Source of the DNA: UBA7236 sp964638865
Lineage (GTDB): Bacteria; Bacteroidota; Bacteroidia; Chitinophagales; BACL12
Direction: 5' to 3'
Length of the DNA: 6,865 nucleotides
Assembly (NCBI GenBank): GCA_964638865.1
Contig: CAZXBG010000175.1
Location: 1-6,865 of the forward strand
The translations under genes were made by a program, and so were the position numbers. The notes beneath the pieces were generated by a model. The model worked only from the letters and a program-made list of their open reading frames with translations, did no database searches and was not told where the DNA came from. Positions 1 through 6,474 of the stretch are shown in pieces. Positions within the stretch are counted from its first letter, which is position 1. The number at the start of each line of letters is the position of its first letter.

Positions 1-30
1 CCCATTCAACTCTGCGCCCTCTGCGTGAAA
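1..30. repeat. CTCTGCG-type intergenic repeat (left edge)
   Basis: Two copies of CTCTGCG stand at 10-16 and 19-25 and run into GCGTGAAA at 23-30. On the minus strand of the right edge (6781-6807) a three-unit relative, CTTTGCG repeated, also ends in GCGTGAA. The two are therefore members of one family in opposite orientations. This copy lies about 70 bases past the stop codon of sucD, in non-coding DNA. Similar CTTTGCG/CTCTGCG strings are, from memory, common between genes in Bacteroidota and some other phyla. The left boundary may lie outside the window. Confidence 0.6.
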
Positions 31-51
31 TAACCTTCGGCATACAACACC

Positions 52-106
52 TTCAACCCTTTTCAAGTCGCAGTCTTAGAGAGCAGTGTTCAACCCCTTC
101 AACCCC
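52..106. repeat. TTCAACCC short repeats at the sucD 3' end
   Basis: TTCAACCC occurs at 52-59, 89-96 and 98-105, and the related TTCAAC at 5-10. The last two long copies form a perfect 9-base tandem, TTCAACCCC at 89-97 and 98-106. In the sucD reading frame this tandem is the last three codons, AGG GGT TGA, written twice (107-99 and 98-90). The stop codon is therefore duplicated in frame. The likely origin is replication slippage. No hairpin terminator is evident between here and the left edge. Confidence 0.6.
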
Positions 107-971
107 TGATTACCCTCGCCATCAACGCGCCAATCACTGCCGGAGAATCTGCAACGTGAATTCCACAATTGCGCATGATCTCAATTTTTGCCTCTGCAGT
201 ATCCGCTTTTCCGCCAACAATTGCACCGGCATGACCCATTGTTCTTCCTTTTGGAGCAGTTAAACCCGCAATAAATCCAACAACAGGTTTTGTTCCGTTT
301 AATTTTATCCATTCGGCTGCATTGGCTTCCATACTTCCGCCAATTTCACCTATCAAAATAATACCTTCTGTTTCCTCATCTGCCATTAATAATTGAATGG
401 CATCTAAAGTTGTAGTTCCGGGAACAGGATCACCACCAATACCGATACAGGTGCTTTGTCCCATACCCGCTTTAGTAACTTGATCAACTGCCTCATAAGT
501 TAATGTTCCCGAGCGCGAAACGATGCCGATATGTCCTTTTTTATGAATAAATCCCGGCATGATACCAACTTTTGCCTCTTCCGGAGATATAATTCCCGGG
601 CAATTTGGTCCGATAAGTCTGCAATCTTTATTTGAGATATACGCTTTCACTTTTATCATATCCTGAACGGGAATTCCTTCCGTAATTGCAACAATCACTT
701 TAATTCCGGCATCTGCAGCTTCCATAATTGCATCGGCGGCAAAAGCGGGTGGAACAAAAATAATAGTAGTATTTGCTCCTTCCTGTTTTACGGCATCTCC
801 AACGGTATTAAAAACTGGTCTTTCCAAATGCATGGTGCCGCCTTTATCAGGGGTAACACCACCTACCACGTTAGTTCCGTAGGCAATCATTTGTTCTGCA
901 TGAAAAGTTCCTTCTTTGCCTGTAAATCCCTGCACGATCACACGGGAATATTTTCCAACTAATACGCTCAT
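99..971 (-). CDS. sucD: Succinate-CoA ligase (ADP/GDP-forming) alpha subunit
   Basis: This is the alpha subunit of succinyl-CoA synthetase. With the beta subunit SucC it interconverts succinyl-CoA and succinate plus CoA, coupled to nucleoside triphosphate, in the cytoplasmic TCA cycle. It has 290 residues, close to the 289 of E. coli SucD, and is intact. The N-terminal CoA-binding Rossmann domain shows GFTGKEGTFH (15-24). GPNCPG lies at 121-126. The ligase domain carries SRSGTLTYE (152-160), a conserved Glu in GEIGG (208-212) and the phosphorylated active-site His247 in GHAGAI (246-251). Nucleotide choice depends on the beta subunit, which is not in this window; separation of sucC from sucD is common in this phylum. 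The gene lies 58 bases after the ATPase gene on the same strand, and the gap holds a weak promoter candidate, so it may be read from its own promoter. The start codon follows an A/T-rich stretch without a Shine-Dalgarno site. Confidence 0.97.
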   Translation of the reverse strand: MSVLVGKYSRVIVQGFTGKEGTFHAEQMIAYGTNVVGGVTPDKGGTMHLERPVFNTVGDAVKQEGANTTIIFVPPAFAADAIMEAADAGIKVIVAITEGIPVQDMIKVKAYISNKDCRLIGPNCPGIISPEEAKVGIMPGFIHKKGHIGIVSRSGTLTYEAVDQVTKAGMGQSTCIGIGGDPVPGTTTLDAIQLLMADEETEGIILIGEIGGSMEANAAEWIKLNGTKPVVGFIAGLTAPKGRTMGHAGAIVGGKADTAEAKIEIMRNCGIHVADSPAVIGALMARVIRG

Positions 972-990
972 AATTTTTTTAAATGTGTTG

Positions 991-998
991 CGAAGATA
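991..998 (-). promoter_or_regulatory. Possible -7 element upstream of sucD
   Basis: The minus strand reads TATCTTCG, one mismatch from the Bacteroidota TAnnTTTG element, and is followed by CAACA. It sits 19 bases before the sucD start codon. No TTTG stands about 19 bases further upstream, so only the -7 half is supported. If real, it would give sucD a short leader and transcription independent of the upstream transporter genes. Confidence 0.35.
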
Positions 999-1029
999 GG
1001 ATTTTGAAACGAAAAGAGTAAGAAAACGA

Positions 1030-1800
1030 CTATTTTGTCATCTTTTCCACCATAGCATCACGAGCATCGCGCAAAAAGCTGCTGGCAAAAATAAAGGAGG
1101 TTAGATTTTCATCCTTTGCACTTAAAATATCGTTGTTATTGCCTTCCCAGGCTTTTACGCCTTTGTGCAGAAAAATGATCTTCTCCCCAATTTCCATAAC
1201 ACTGTTCATGTCGTGGGTATTTATAATTGTGGTCATATTAAACTCCTTTGTAATTTCAATAATGAGGTCATCAATTATAATAGACGTTTTTGGATCCAAA
1301 CCGGAATTTGGTTCATCACAAAACAAATATTTTGGATTTAATACTATTGCTCTGGCAATGCCCACACGTTTTTTCATGCCTCCGCTGAGTTCTCCCGGAA
1401 ATTTTTGGTTTACACCTTTGAGATTAACGCGTTCCAAACAAAAATTTACCCGATCCAGTTTTTCTTTTTTTGTCGCATTACTGAACATATTCAGCGGTAA
1501 CATTACATTTTCCTCCACCGTCATGGAATCAAATAAAGCACTTCCCTGGAATAACATTCCAATCTCCTGCCGCAATGCTTTTTGTTCCTCGCGGCTCAGG
1601 GAATAAAAATCACGTCCGTTGAAATAAACATTTCCTTTGTCCGGTGTAATTAATCCGTTCATGATCTTCATCAAAACCGTTTTTCCGGAACCGCTGATAC
1701 CGATCACCAGATTCGTTTTTCCCGCTTCGAAAACGGCAGAAACATCGTTCAGTACCTGTTGTTCATTAAATGCTTTTGTTATGTGTGAAATCTCAATCAT
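1030..1800 (-). CDS. mlaF: MlaF-type ABC transporter ATP-binding protein
   Basis: This is the cytoplasmic ATPase expected to drive an MCE/Mla-type phospholipid transporter together with the MlaE-type permease encoded just upstream. It has 256 residues and a complete nucleotide-binding domain: Walker A GISGSGKT (34-41), Q-loop Gln85 in MLFQGSALFDS, signature LSGGM (138-142), Walker B YLFCDEP (158-164) with catalytic Glu163, D-loop SGLD (166-169) and switch His196 in NTHD. The run GSALFDSMTVEENVMLPL after the Q-loop resembles the MlaF/Ttg2A subfamily more than general importers. About 25 residues at the C-terminus (from 232) form a helical tail; in E. coli MlaF a C-terminal extension helps dimer assembly, and whether this tail does the same is unknown. 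The ATG overlaps the permease stop codon as ATGA, which suggests translational coupling. The MlaF-type assignment is firm; the exact substrate is inferred. Confidence 0.9.
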   Translation of the reverse strand: MIEISHITKAFNEQQVLNDVSAVFEAGKTNLVIGISGSGKTVLMKIMNGLITPDKGNVYFNGRDFYSLSREEQKALRQEIGMLFQGSALFDSMTVEENVMLPLNMFSNATKKEKLDRVNFCLERVNLKGVNQKFPGELSGGMKKRVGIARAIVLNPKYLFCDEPNSGLDPKTSIIIDDLIIEITKEFNMTTIINTHDMNSVMEIGEKIIFLHKGVKAWEGNNNDILSAKDENLTSFIFASSFLRDARDAMVEKMTK

Positions 1801-2549
1801 AAAAGTAATGCTACAATTACATAATCAGCCAATAAAACAAAAATACAGCTATATACAACTGCCTGTGTGCTTGCTTTTCCAATTTCCACTGATCCTCCTT
1901 TTACATAATATCCCATGTAACAGGAAATGGAGGAAATGATAAAGGCAAAGGCAAATGATTTAATAAACATCAGTTGCACATCAAAAGGATCAAAATCCAT
2001 GCGTATGCCACGAATATAATCTTCAATAGAATAAGTATCTCCGAGTGCAGTTGCAATATATCCGCCACTAATTCCTGCAAAGGAAGCTATGGCAACTAAT
2101 AACGGAATAGTAATAATTGCTCCGATGATCCGTGTGGCAATTAAATAACTTTCTGTATTTACACCCATACTTTCCAGGGCGTCGATCTGTTCTGTAACGC
2201 GCATGGAGCCCAATTCGGATGCGAGATTTGATCCTACCTTTCCTGCAAGTATCAAGGCAGTAAAGGTTGGAGCCAATTCAAAAATAATGGTATTGCGCAC
2301 AATCAAACCGATGTAAGAAGCAGGGACAAAAGGCGTTCCGTATAATTGATAGGCAGTTTGAACAGCAGTTACTGCACCGATAAAAATGGAAACCAAAAAC
2401 ACGATAAATGCCGAACCAACGCCTATGTCGGTCATTTGGCGAAATAATTCTTTCCAATACATTTCCCATCTCACGGGTTTGGAAAACATTCTCCGCAACA
2501 TGATCAGGTATTTGCCTAAATGTTCAAAAAGCCGGAATTCTAATTTCAT
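1797..2549 (-). CDS. mlaE: MlaE-type lipid ABC transporter permease
   Basis: This is the inner-membrane permease of an MCE/Mla-type lipid transporter. It has 250 residues; E. coli MlaE has about 260. An amphipathic N-terminal segment (about 5-40) precedes roughly five hydrophobic segments at about 43-65, 83-103, 138-165, 195-215 and 228-250. The family-defining stretch is SELGSMRVTEQIDALESMGV at 111-130, whose Glu/Arg-rich part is the coupling region of MlaE/TGD1 proteins. The stop codon overlaps the ATPase start by four bases, so the two are almost certainly made together. Transport direction (retrograde or anterograde) cannot be read from sequence. An MCE substrate-binding protein (MlaD), which normally joins this complex, is not encoded in the window. 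The gene lies 60 bases downstream of the Omp85-like gene on the same strand. Confidence 0.93.
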   Translation of the reverse strand: MKLEFRLFEHLGKYLIMLRRMFSKPVRWEMYWKELFRQMTDIGVGSAFIVFLVSIFIGAVTAVQTAYQLYGTPFVPASYIGLIVRNTIIFELAPTFTALILAGKVGSNLASELGSMRVTEQIDALESMGVNTESYLIATRIIGAIITIPLLVAIASFAGISGGYIATALGDTYSIEDYIRGIRMDFDPFDVQLMFIKSFAFAFIISSISCYMGYYVKGGSVEIGKASTQAVVYSCIFVLLADYVIVALLL

Positions 2550-2554
2550 TGGCG

Positions 2555-2562
2555 TAAATATA
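2555..2562 (-). promoter_or_regulatory. Possible -7 element just before mlaE
   Basis: The minus strand reads TATATTTA followed by CGCC, one base off TAnnTTTG and in the usual following context. It ends only five bases before the mlaE start codon, so a transcript would have almost no leader. No TTTG is found at the expected -33 distance. It may be chance in A/T-rich DNA. Confidence 0.25.
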
Positions 2563-2609
2563 GTGATGATTAATAAGTTATCTGAGCGCTGTGTAATACA
2601 GGGTTATAT

Positions 2610-3773
2610 TTAAAACGCCTCTCTAAACGTTACATACAATCCACTCTGCCCTTCGCTGCCAAAGGCATAATCTACACGTAAACTTAATTTATCTTCCGGT
2701 ACAATAAATAATCTTCCGCCCGCACCAAAAGAATATTTTAATCCTGCAGCAGAAAAATTGGAAAACTGATCGGCAACTTCTCCAACTCCGCCAAAAATAT
2801 TGATGGCAAAATATTTCCAAAATGTAATTCGGTATTCTGTTTGCAGACTCAAATAATTCTGATCGCGAAATCTTCCTTCAAAATTTCCACGCATGTGTTT
2901 ATCTCCGCCTAATTCGGCAAGTCTGTTAAATGGAGGATTTCCGGGCACGAATTGACTGTAAAAATTAAATCCTAAAACATCATCCTTCCCAATTGTATTA
3001 AACTGACTGATCTCTAAAAGATAATCCACATAATTAAAATCGCTTCCCAAAACATTATTGTGCACCACTGCTGAGGCATCTATATTTATTCCCTTTAATG
3101 GAAAATAAATATTATCTCTTGTGTCGTAGGTTAGCCAAATTCCGAGTCCGGTATTTAATCCGCCGTTTTCGCCAATAATATCCAGGCTGTCAAAAAAACC
3201 TCCGGGTTTTACATTGTATACTTTTGTATTTTCAAAAAATGTTTTTACACCGGCATAAATATTTGGCCGCACCAAACGTTGCGCGTTGATATAAAAATTA
3301 AAAAAATCAAAATCGTATTGTTCTCTGTTTTCTTCTAAAGTGTAATTTCCAATTCCAAAAAAATGATCGGGATATTCGAAATAAGATATAGAATAAATAA
3401 ATTTATATAAATTATTCTTGTAATAAGAATCGCCGCTGAAATTACTTTCAATTTGTTTATTTAAAGTATATACAGCAACTAATTTTAAAACTGCCGGATT
3501 TGTTTCGGGATATTTTTTGGATGGCGGTAAATAATATACGCATCCTGCACCAAAATATAACCGTGTTTCAGGGGTATAACCAACAACAGGCGATGGGAAT
3601 ATTTTTCCTTTTCTGTCTGTAATTGTGGTATCGGGAATTATTGGTTCTGTTTGAGCAAAGGAGGGAAGTATTCCTGCTGAAAAAATAATTGTAAAAATGA
3701 AAATTTGAGTTAGCTTCAAATTCCTGAATTTTAATCTAAGATGTTGGGTTGTTTCCTCAGGGTTGATTTTCAT
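2610..3773 (-). CDS. POTRA-less Omp85/D15-type outer-membrane beta-barrel protein
   Basis: This is a predicted outer-membrane beta-barrel of the bacterial surface antigen (D15/BamA barrel) family. It has 387 residues. A hydrophobic segment at about 22-38 ends in SFAQ, giving a likely signal peptidase I site near residue 40. The rest consists of alternating strands rich in Tyr, Phe and Gly. Family marks are YDTRDN (216-221) followed by FPLKG and LGSDFNY (242-248), and LGGDKHMRGN (288-297), which resembles the RG-containing loop 6 motif of Omp85 proteins. The chain ends in a C-terminal Phe, as barrel proteins do. Only about 20 residues separate the signal peptide from the first strand, so there are no POTRA domains, unlike BamA or TamA; this fits the Omp85 class without an N-terminal domain. 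Function is unknown. The start is uncertain: a TTG at 3719-3717 would give a compact signal peptide beginning MKLTQ. Confidence 0.85.
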   Translation of the reverse strand: MKINPEETTQHLRLKFRNLKLTQIFIFTIIFSAGILPSFAQTEPIIPDTTITDRKGKIFPSPVVGYTPETRLYFGAGCVYYLPPSKKYPETNPAVLKLVAVYTLNKQIESNFSGDSYYKNNLYKFIYSISYFEYPDHFFGIGNYTLEENREQYDFDFFNFYINAQRLVRPNIYAGVKTFFENTKVYNVKPGGFFDSLDIIGENGGLNTGLGIWLTYDTRDNIYFPLKGINIDASAVVHNNVLGSDFNYVDYLLEISQFNTIGKDDVLGFNFYSQFVPGNPPFNRLAELGGDKHMRGNFEGRFRDQNYLSLQTEYRITFWKYFAINIFGGVGEVADQFSNFSAAGLKYSFGAGGRLFIVPEDKLSLRVDYAFGSEGQSGLYVTFREAF

Positions 3774-3956
3774 TATTATTTTAGGTATTAAATGAAGTGT
3801 ATAAACGGAAATGTTTTAGCAGTTAGTTTTAATCATTTTAGCATTACAGATGCGTTTTTAGGTATTTCGGCTGCAAAATTGATGTTTTTTGAGGAAATTG
3901 ACGTTAAAATATAAGAAAACGCGATCTCGGGCAGATTAATTGGCTATAATTGTAGT
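3774..3956. other. Divergent intergenic region between the barrel gene and the T9SS protein gene
   Basis: This 183-base A/T-rich stretch separates the leftward and rightward gene sets and must hold promoters for both. For the leftward barrel gene a candidate -7 element, CAATTTTG on the minus strand (3881-3874), is followed by CAGCCGAAA and differs from TAnnTTTG at one base. It would leave a leader of about 95 bases, but no clear -33 element accompanies it. An 11-base direct repeat, TTTTAGGTATT, occurs at 3779-3789 and 3856-3866. I see no small ORF, RNA gene or strong hairpin here. Confidence 0.5.
3945..3952 (+). promoter_or_regulatory. Possible -7 element before the T9SS protein gene
   Basis: TATAATTG is one base off TAnnTTTG and ends four bases before the start codon at 3957. 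No TTTG stands about 19 bases upstream. If used, the message would be essentially leaderless. This is a weak call in A/T-rich DNA. Confidence 0.25.
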
Positions 3957-4847
3957 ATGAAAACCCAATTTTTAAATGCAATTATTGTTTGCCTGCTTTT
4001 TAATTTCACGGGTAAATTGCTTCAATCTCAAAATGTTTTTCCTGATTTTGCCGATTCTCCTCAATGGAATGTAAGTCAAACATTTTGGTTGGATACTGAA
4101 ATAGTACAGTATACATTTTCATCAGATACGCTGATGTGCGGCAACACTTATTCCAAGTTTGATGATTATTACGATTATTATTTCCGAAGTTCAGGGAAAA
4201 AAGTATATATGCGCGAAAAAAATAATTGTAGCGATCCGGAATATGTTGTGTATGATTTCGGATTAGAGGTTGGGGATACAATAACCCTAGATTTTTTTGA
4301 CGGAGAATACAAGCCAACAGAAATATTTGTCGAAAGTATTGATACTATTGAATATTTTGGAATTGAGCGCAAGGCCTTAAAAATTAATCACAATCGCTGT
4401 GGTGGTGAACTGGAAGAGTTTTATACCACTTCCATGCTTTGGATAGAAGGAATAGGATCGGATAAACACCCTTTTTATCCTGTCTTTTGTTACTGCGATG
4501 GTTGTGAGTTTTGGTCAAATTTGGTTTGTTACGACTCATCCGGAGTTCAATTGTACGGCACTCCTGATGCAGATGCATGCGATATCATTATCAATGTGCC
4601 GAATCTAATAAGTAAAACTCAAAAAATTTACCCAAATCCTGCCACAGAACAATTATTTTACGAGCCTGAAAATGAAGATCCATATTGCTATCAAATTCGC
4701 TCTGTTTCTACAAATGTAATCTTGAAGGATAAAGCCTCCGGCTCCATGAAGCTGAATATCGAAGCGTTGTCGCCGGGTATATACTATTTTGAGTTGTTTA
4801 CAGAAGAAGGAGTTCTGATGGTCGCTGAAAAATTCGTCAAATTCTGA
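3957..4847 (+). CDS. Secreted protein with T9SS type A sorting domain
   Basis: This 296-residue protein of unknown function is predicted to be exported by the Sec pathway and then across the outer membrane by the type IX secretion system. An N-terminal signal peptide (about 1-24, hydrophobic core AIIVCLLFNF) is followed by a compact beta-rich region with VGDTITLDFF (105-114) and WIEGIGSDKHPFYP (162-175). The WIEGIGS motif recurs, from memory, in many small uncharacterised T9SS cargo proteins of Bacteroidota. The C-terminal sorting domain starts near 222 with KIYPNPATEQL (223-233) and ends with LSPGIYYFELF and the terminal EKFVKF, the usual type A pattern. The region between signal and sorting domain holds eight cysteines (61, 91, 148, 178, 180, 183, 191, 208), with 178-183 in a CYCDGC cluster. 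They may form disulfides or bind a metal; neither can be decided. No enzymatic motif is recognised. Confidence 0.85.
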   Translation: MKTQFLNAIIVCLLFNFTGKLLQSQNVFPDFADSPQWNVSQTFWLDTEIVQYTFSSDTLMCGNTYSKFDDYYDYYFRSSGKKVYMREKNNCSDPEYVVYDFGLEVGDTITLDFFDGEYKPTEIFVESIDTIEYFGIERKALKINHNRCGGELEEFYTTSMLWIEGIGSDKHPFYPVFCYCDGCEFWSNLVCYDSSGVQLYGTPDADACDIIINVPNLISKTQKIYPNPATEQLFYEPENEDPYCYQIRSVSTNVILKDKASGSMKLNIEALSPGIYYFELFTEEGVLMVAEKFVKF

Positions 4848-4882
4848 GTCCAAAATCTTTCCAAACAACTTTCTCACATTCT

Positions 4883-4913
4883 TTTGATTTCCGCCCCTTA
4901 ACTTCTATCTTTG
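4883..4913 (+). promoter_or_regulatory. Bacteroidota-type promoter of atpDC
   Basis: A TTTG -33 element (4883-4886) is followed after 19 bases by TATCTTTG (4906-4913), an exact match to TAnnTTTG and in the usual GCGCCC context. This is the layout recognised by the Bacteroidota primary sigma factor. Transcription would start at about 4918-4922, giving a leader of about 30 bases before atpD. An AAGG at 4928-4931 is too far from the start codon to act as a ribosome binding site. Confidence 0.8.
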
Positions 4914-4950
4914 CGCCCGAAATCAAAAAGGTCCTCTTAAATTATATATA

Positions 4951-6456
4951 ATGCAAGCAATTGGTAAAATTACACAGATCATCGGCGCGGTTGTCGATGT
5001 TGCTTTTAAAGAAGGAAATCTTCCTGAAATTCTGAATGCATTGGAAGTGCGCCGGGAAACCGGAGATGCCTTAATTCTTGAAGTGCAGCAGCATCTTGGA
5101 GAGGATAGTGTGCGCACTATTGCCATGGACTCTACCGACGGACTTGTTCGTGGAACCCTAGTTTATGACCTTGGTTCCAATATCTCCATGCCAACAGGTG
5201 ATGAGATCAGAGGCCGATTATTCAATGTAGTTGGTAAGGCAATTGACGGTATGCGTCCTGTAAAATCTGAAACACAGGCGCCAATTCACCGCAAACCGCC
5301 TTTGTATGAAGAACTTTCCACCGAATCGGAAGTGCTTTTTACCGGTATTAAGGTAATTGACCTAATCGAACCTTATGCAAAAGGCGGTAAAATTGGACTT
5401 TTTGGTGGTGCCGGAGTAGGTAAAACGGTATTAATTCAGGAGTTGATCAACAATATTGCAAAAGCATACGCCGGTATGTCGGTTTTTGCGGGTGTTGGTG
5501 AAAGAACACGCGAAGGAAATGACCTTTTAAGAGAATTTATTGAATCAGACGTAATACGTTACGGTGCTGAATTTAAACATAGCATGGAAGCAGGTGGATG
5601 GGATCTGAGTAAGGTGGATTATGCAGAATTGCAAAAATCGCAGGCTACACTTGTTTTTGGTCAGATGAACGAACCACCGGGAGCACGTGCCCGTGTTGCT
5701 TTATCCGGTCTTACAGTGGCAGAATATTTCCGCGACGGAGATGCAAATGATGCAAAAGGAAAAGACATCTTATTTTTTATTGACAATATCTTCCGTTTCA
5801 CGCAGGCAGGTTCTGAGGTTTCGGCTTTATTGGGTCGTATGCCATCAGCGGTGGGTTACCAGCCTACACTTGCAACGGAAATGGGTATCATGCAAGAGCG
5901 CATCACTTCAACAAAACGCGGTTCCATTACTTCCGTTCAGGCGGTTTATGTTCCTGCGGATGACTTAACGGATCCGGCTCCTGCAACTACTTTCAGTCAC
6001 TTGGATGCAACTACGGTATTAAGCCGTAAAATTGCTGAGTTGGGAATTTATCCTGCGGTGGATCCTTTGGATTCTACTTCCAGAATATTAACTGCCGATA
6101 TTGTTGGTGCAGAACATTATAACTGCGCGCAAAGAGTGAAAAGTACTTTACAGCGTTATAAAGAATTACAGGATATTATCGCCATTCTCGGTATGGATGA
6201 GTTGAGTGAGGAAGATAAATTAGTGGTAAGCCGCGCTCGTCGTGTGCAGCGTTTCTTATCTCAGCCTTTCTTTGTTGCGGAACAATTTACAGGTCTTAAA
6301 GGAGTTTTAGTTCCAATTGAAGAAACAATTCGCGGATTCAATATGATTATGGATGGTGAAGTGGATGAATATCCGGAAGCAGCATTCAACCTTGTTGGAA
6401 CAATTGATGATGCAATAGAAAAAGGTAAAAAATTAATTGCTGACGCGAAAAAATAA
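4951..6456 (+). CDS. atpD: F1Fo ATP synthase subunit beta
   Basis: This is the catalytic beta subunit of the F-type ATP synthase, on the cytoplasmic F1 sector, which makes ATP from ADP and phosphate as the gamma shaft rotates. It has 501 residues. The N-terminal beta-barrel is followed by the nucleotide-binding domain with Walker A GGAGVGKT (152-159; Lys158 and Thr159), catalytic Glu184 in GERTREG (184 matches bovine Glu188) and MPSAVGYQPTLATEMG (297-312). The C-terminal domain has the DELSEED loop (416-422) that contacts gamma. All key residues are present, so it should be active. Against E. coli AtpD as I recall it, there are two insertions: about 27 residues between Ile202 and Gln238, and about 6 residues near 263-271. 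They account for the length above about 460. The gene has its own promoter and is followed 18 bases later by atpC. The other atp genes must lie elsewhere. Confidence 0.98.
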   Translation: MQAIGKITQIIGAVVDVAFKEGNLPEILNALEVRRETGDALILEVQQHLGEDSVRTIAMDSTDGLVRGTLVYDLGSNISMPTGDEIRGRLFNVVGKAIDGMRPVKSETQAPIHRKPPLYEELSTESEVLFTGIKVIDLIEPYAKGGKIGLFGGAGVGKTVLIQELINNIAKAYAGMSVFAGVGERTREGNDLLREFIESDVIRYGAEFKHSMEAGGWDLSKVDYAELQKSQATLVFGQMNEPPGARARVALSGLTVAEYFRDGDANDAKGKDILFFIDNIFRFTQAGSEVSALLGRMPSAVGYQPTLATEMGIMQERITSTKRGSITSVQAVYVPADDLTDPAPATTFSHLDATTVLSRKIAELGIYPAVDPLDSTSRILTADIVGAEHYNCAQRVKSTLQRYKELQDIIAILGMDELSEEDKLVVSRARRVQRFLSQPFFVAEQFTGLKGVLVPIEETIRGFNMIMDGEVDEYPEAAFNLVGTIDDAIEKGKKLIADAKK

Positions 6457-6474
6457 TTATTAAAAAGAACAAAA

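Noticed and set aside
1030..1035. Truncation or frameshift of mlaF at its 3' end
   Set aside because: The length of 256 residues is usual for the family and all ATPase motifs are present, so the TAG stop is taken as genuine.
1133..1606. Long plus-strand reading frame across the mlaF gene
   Set aside because: It lies opposite a complete ABC ATPase with all motifs; the translation has no recognisable domain and is a shadow of the real gene.
4942..4950. ATTATATATA before atpD as a sigma70-like -10 box
   Set aside because: It touches the start codon and has no -35 partner, while an exact Bacteroidota promoter lies at 4883-4913.
5687..5968. 93-residue frame inside atpD
   Set aside because: It is an out-of-frame shadow of a highly conserved atpD region, with low-complexity translation and no initiation signals.
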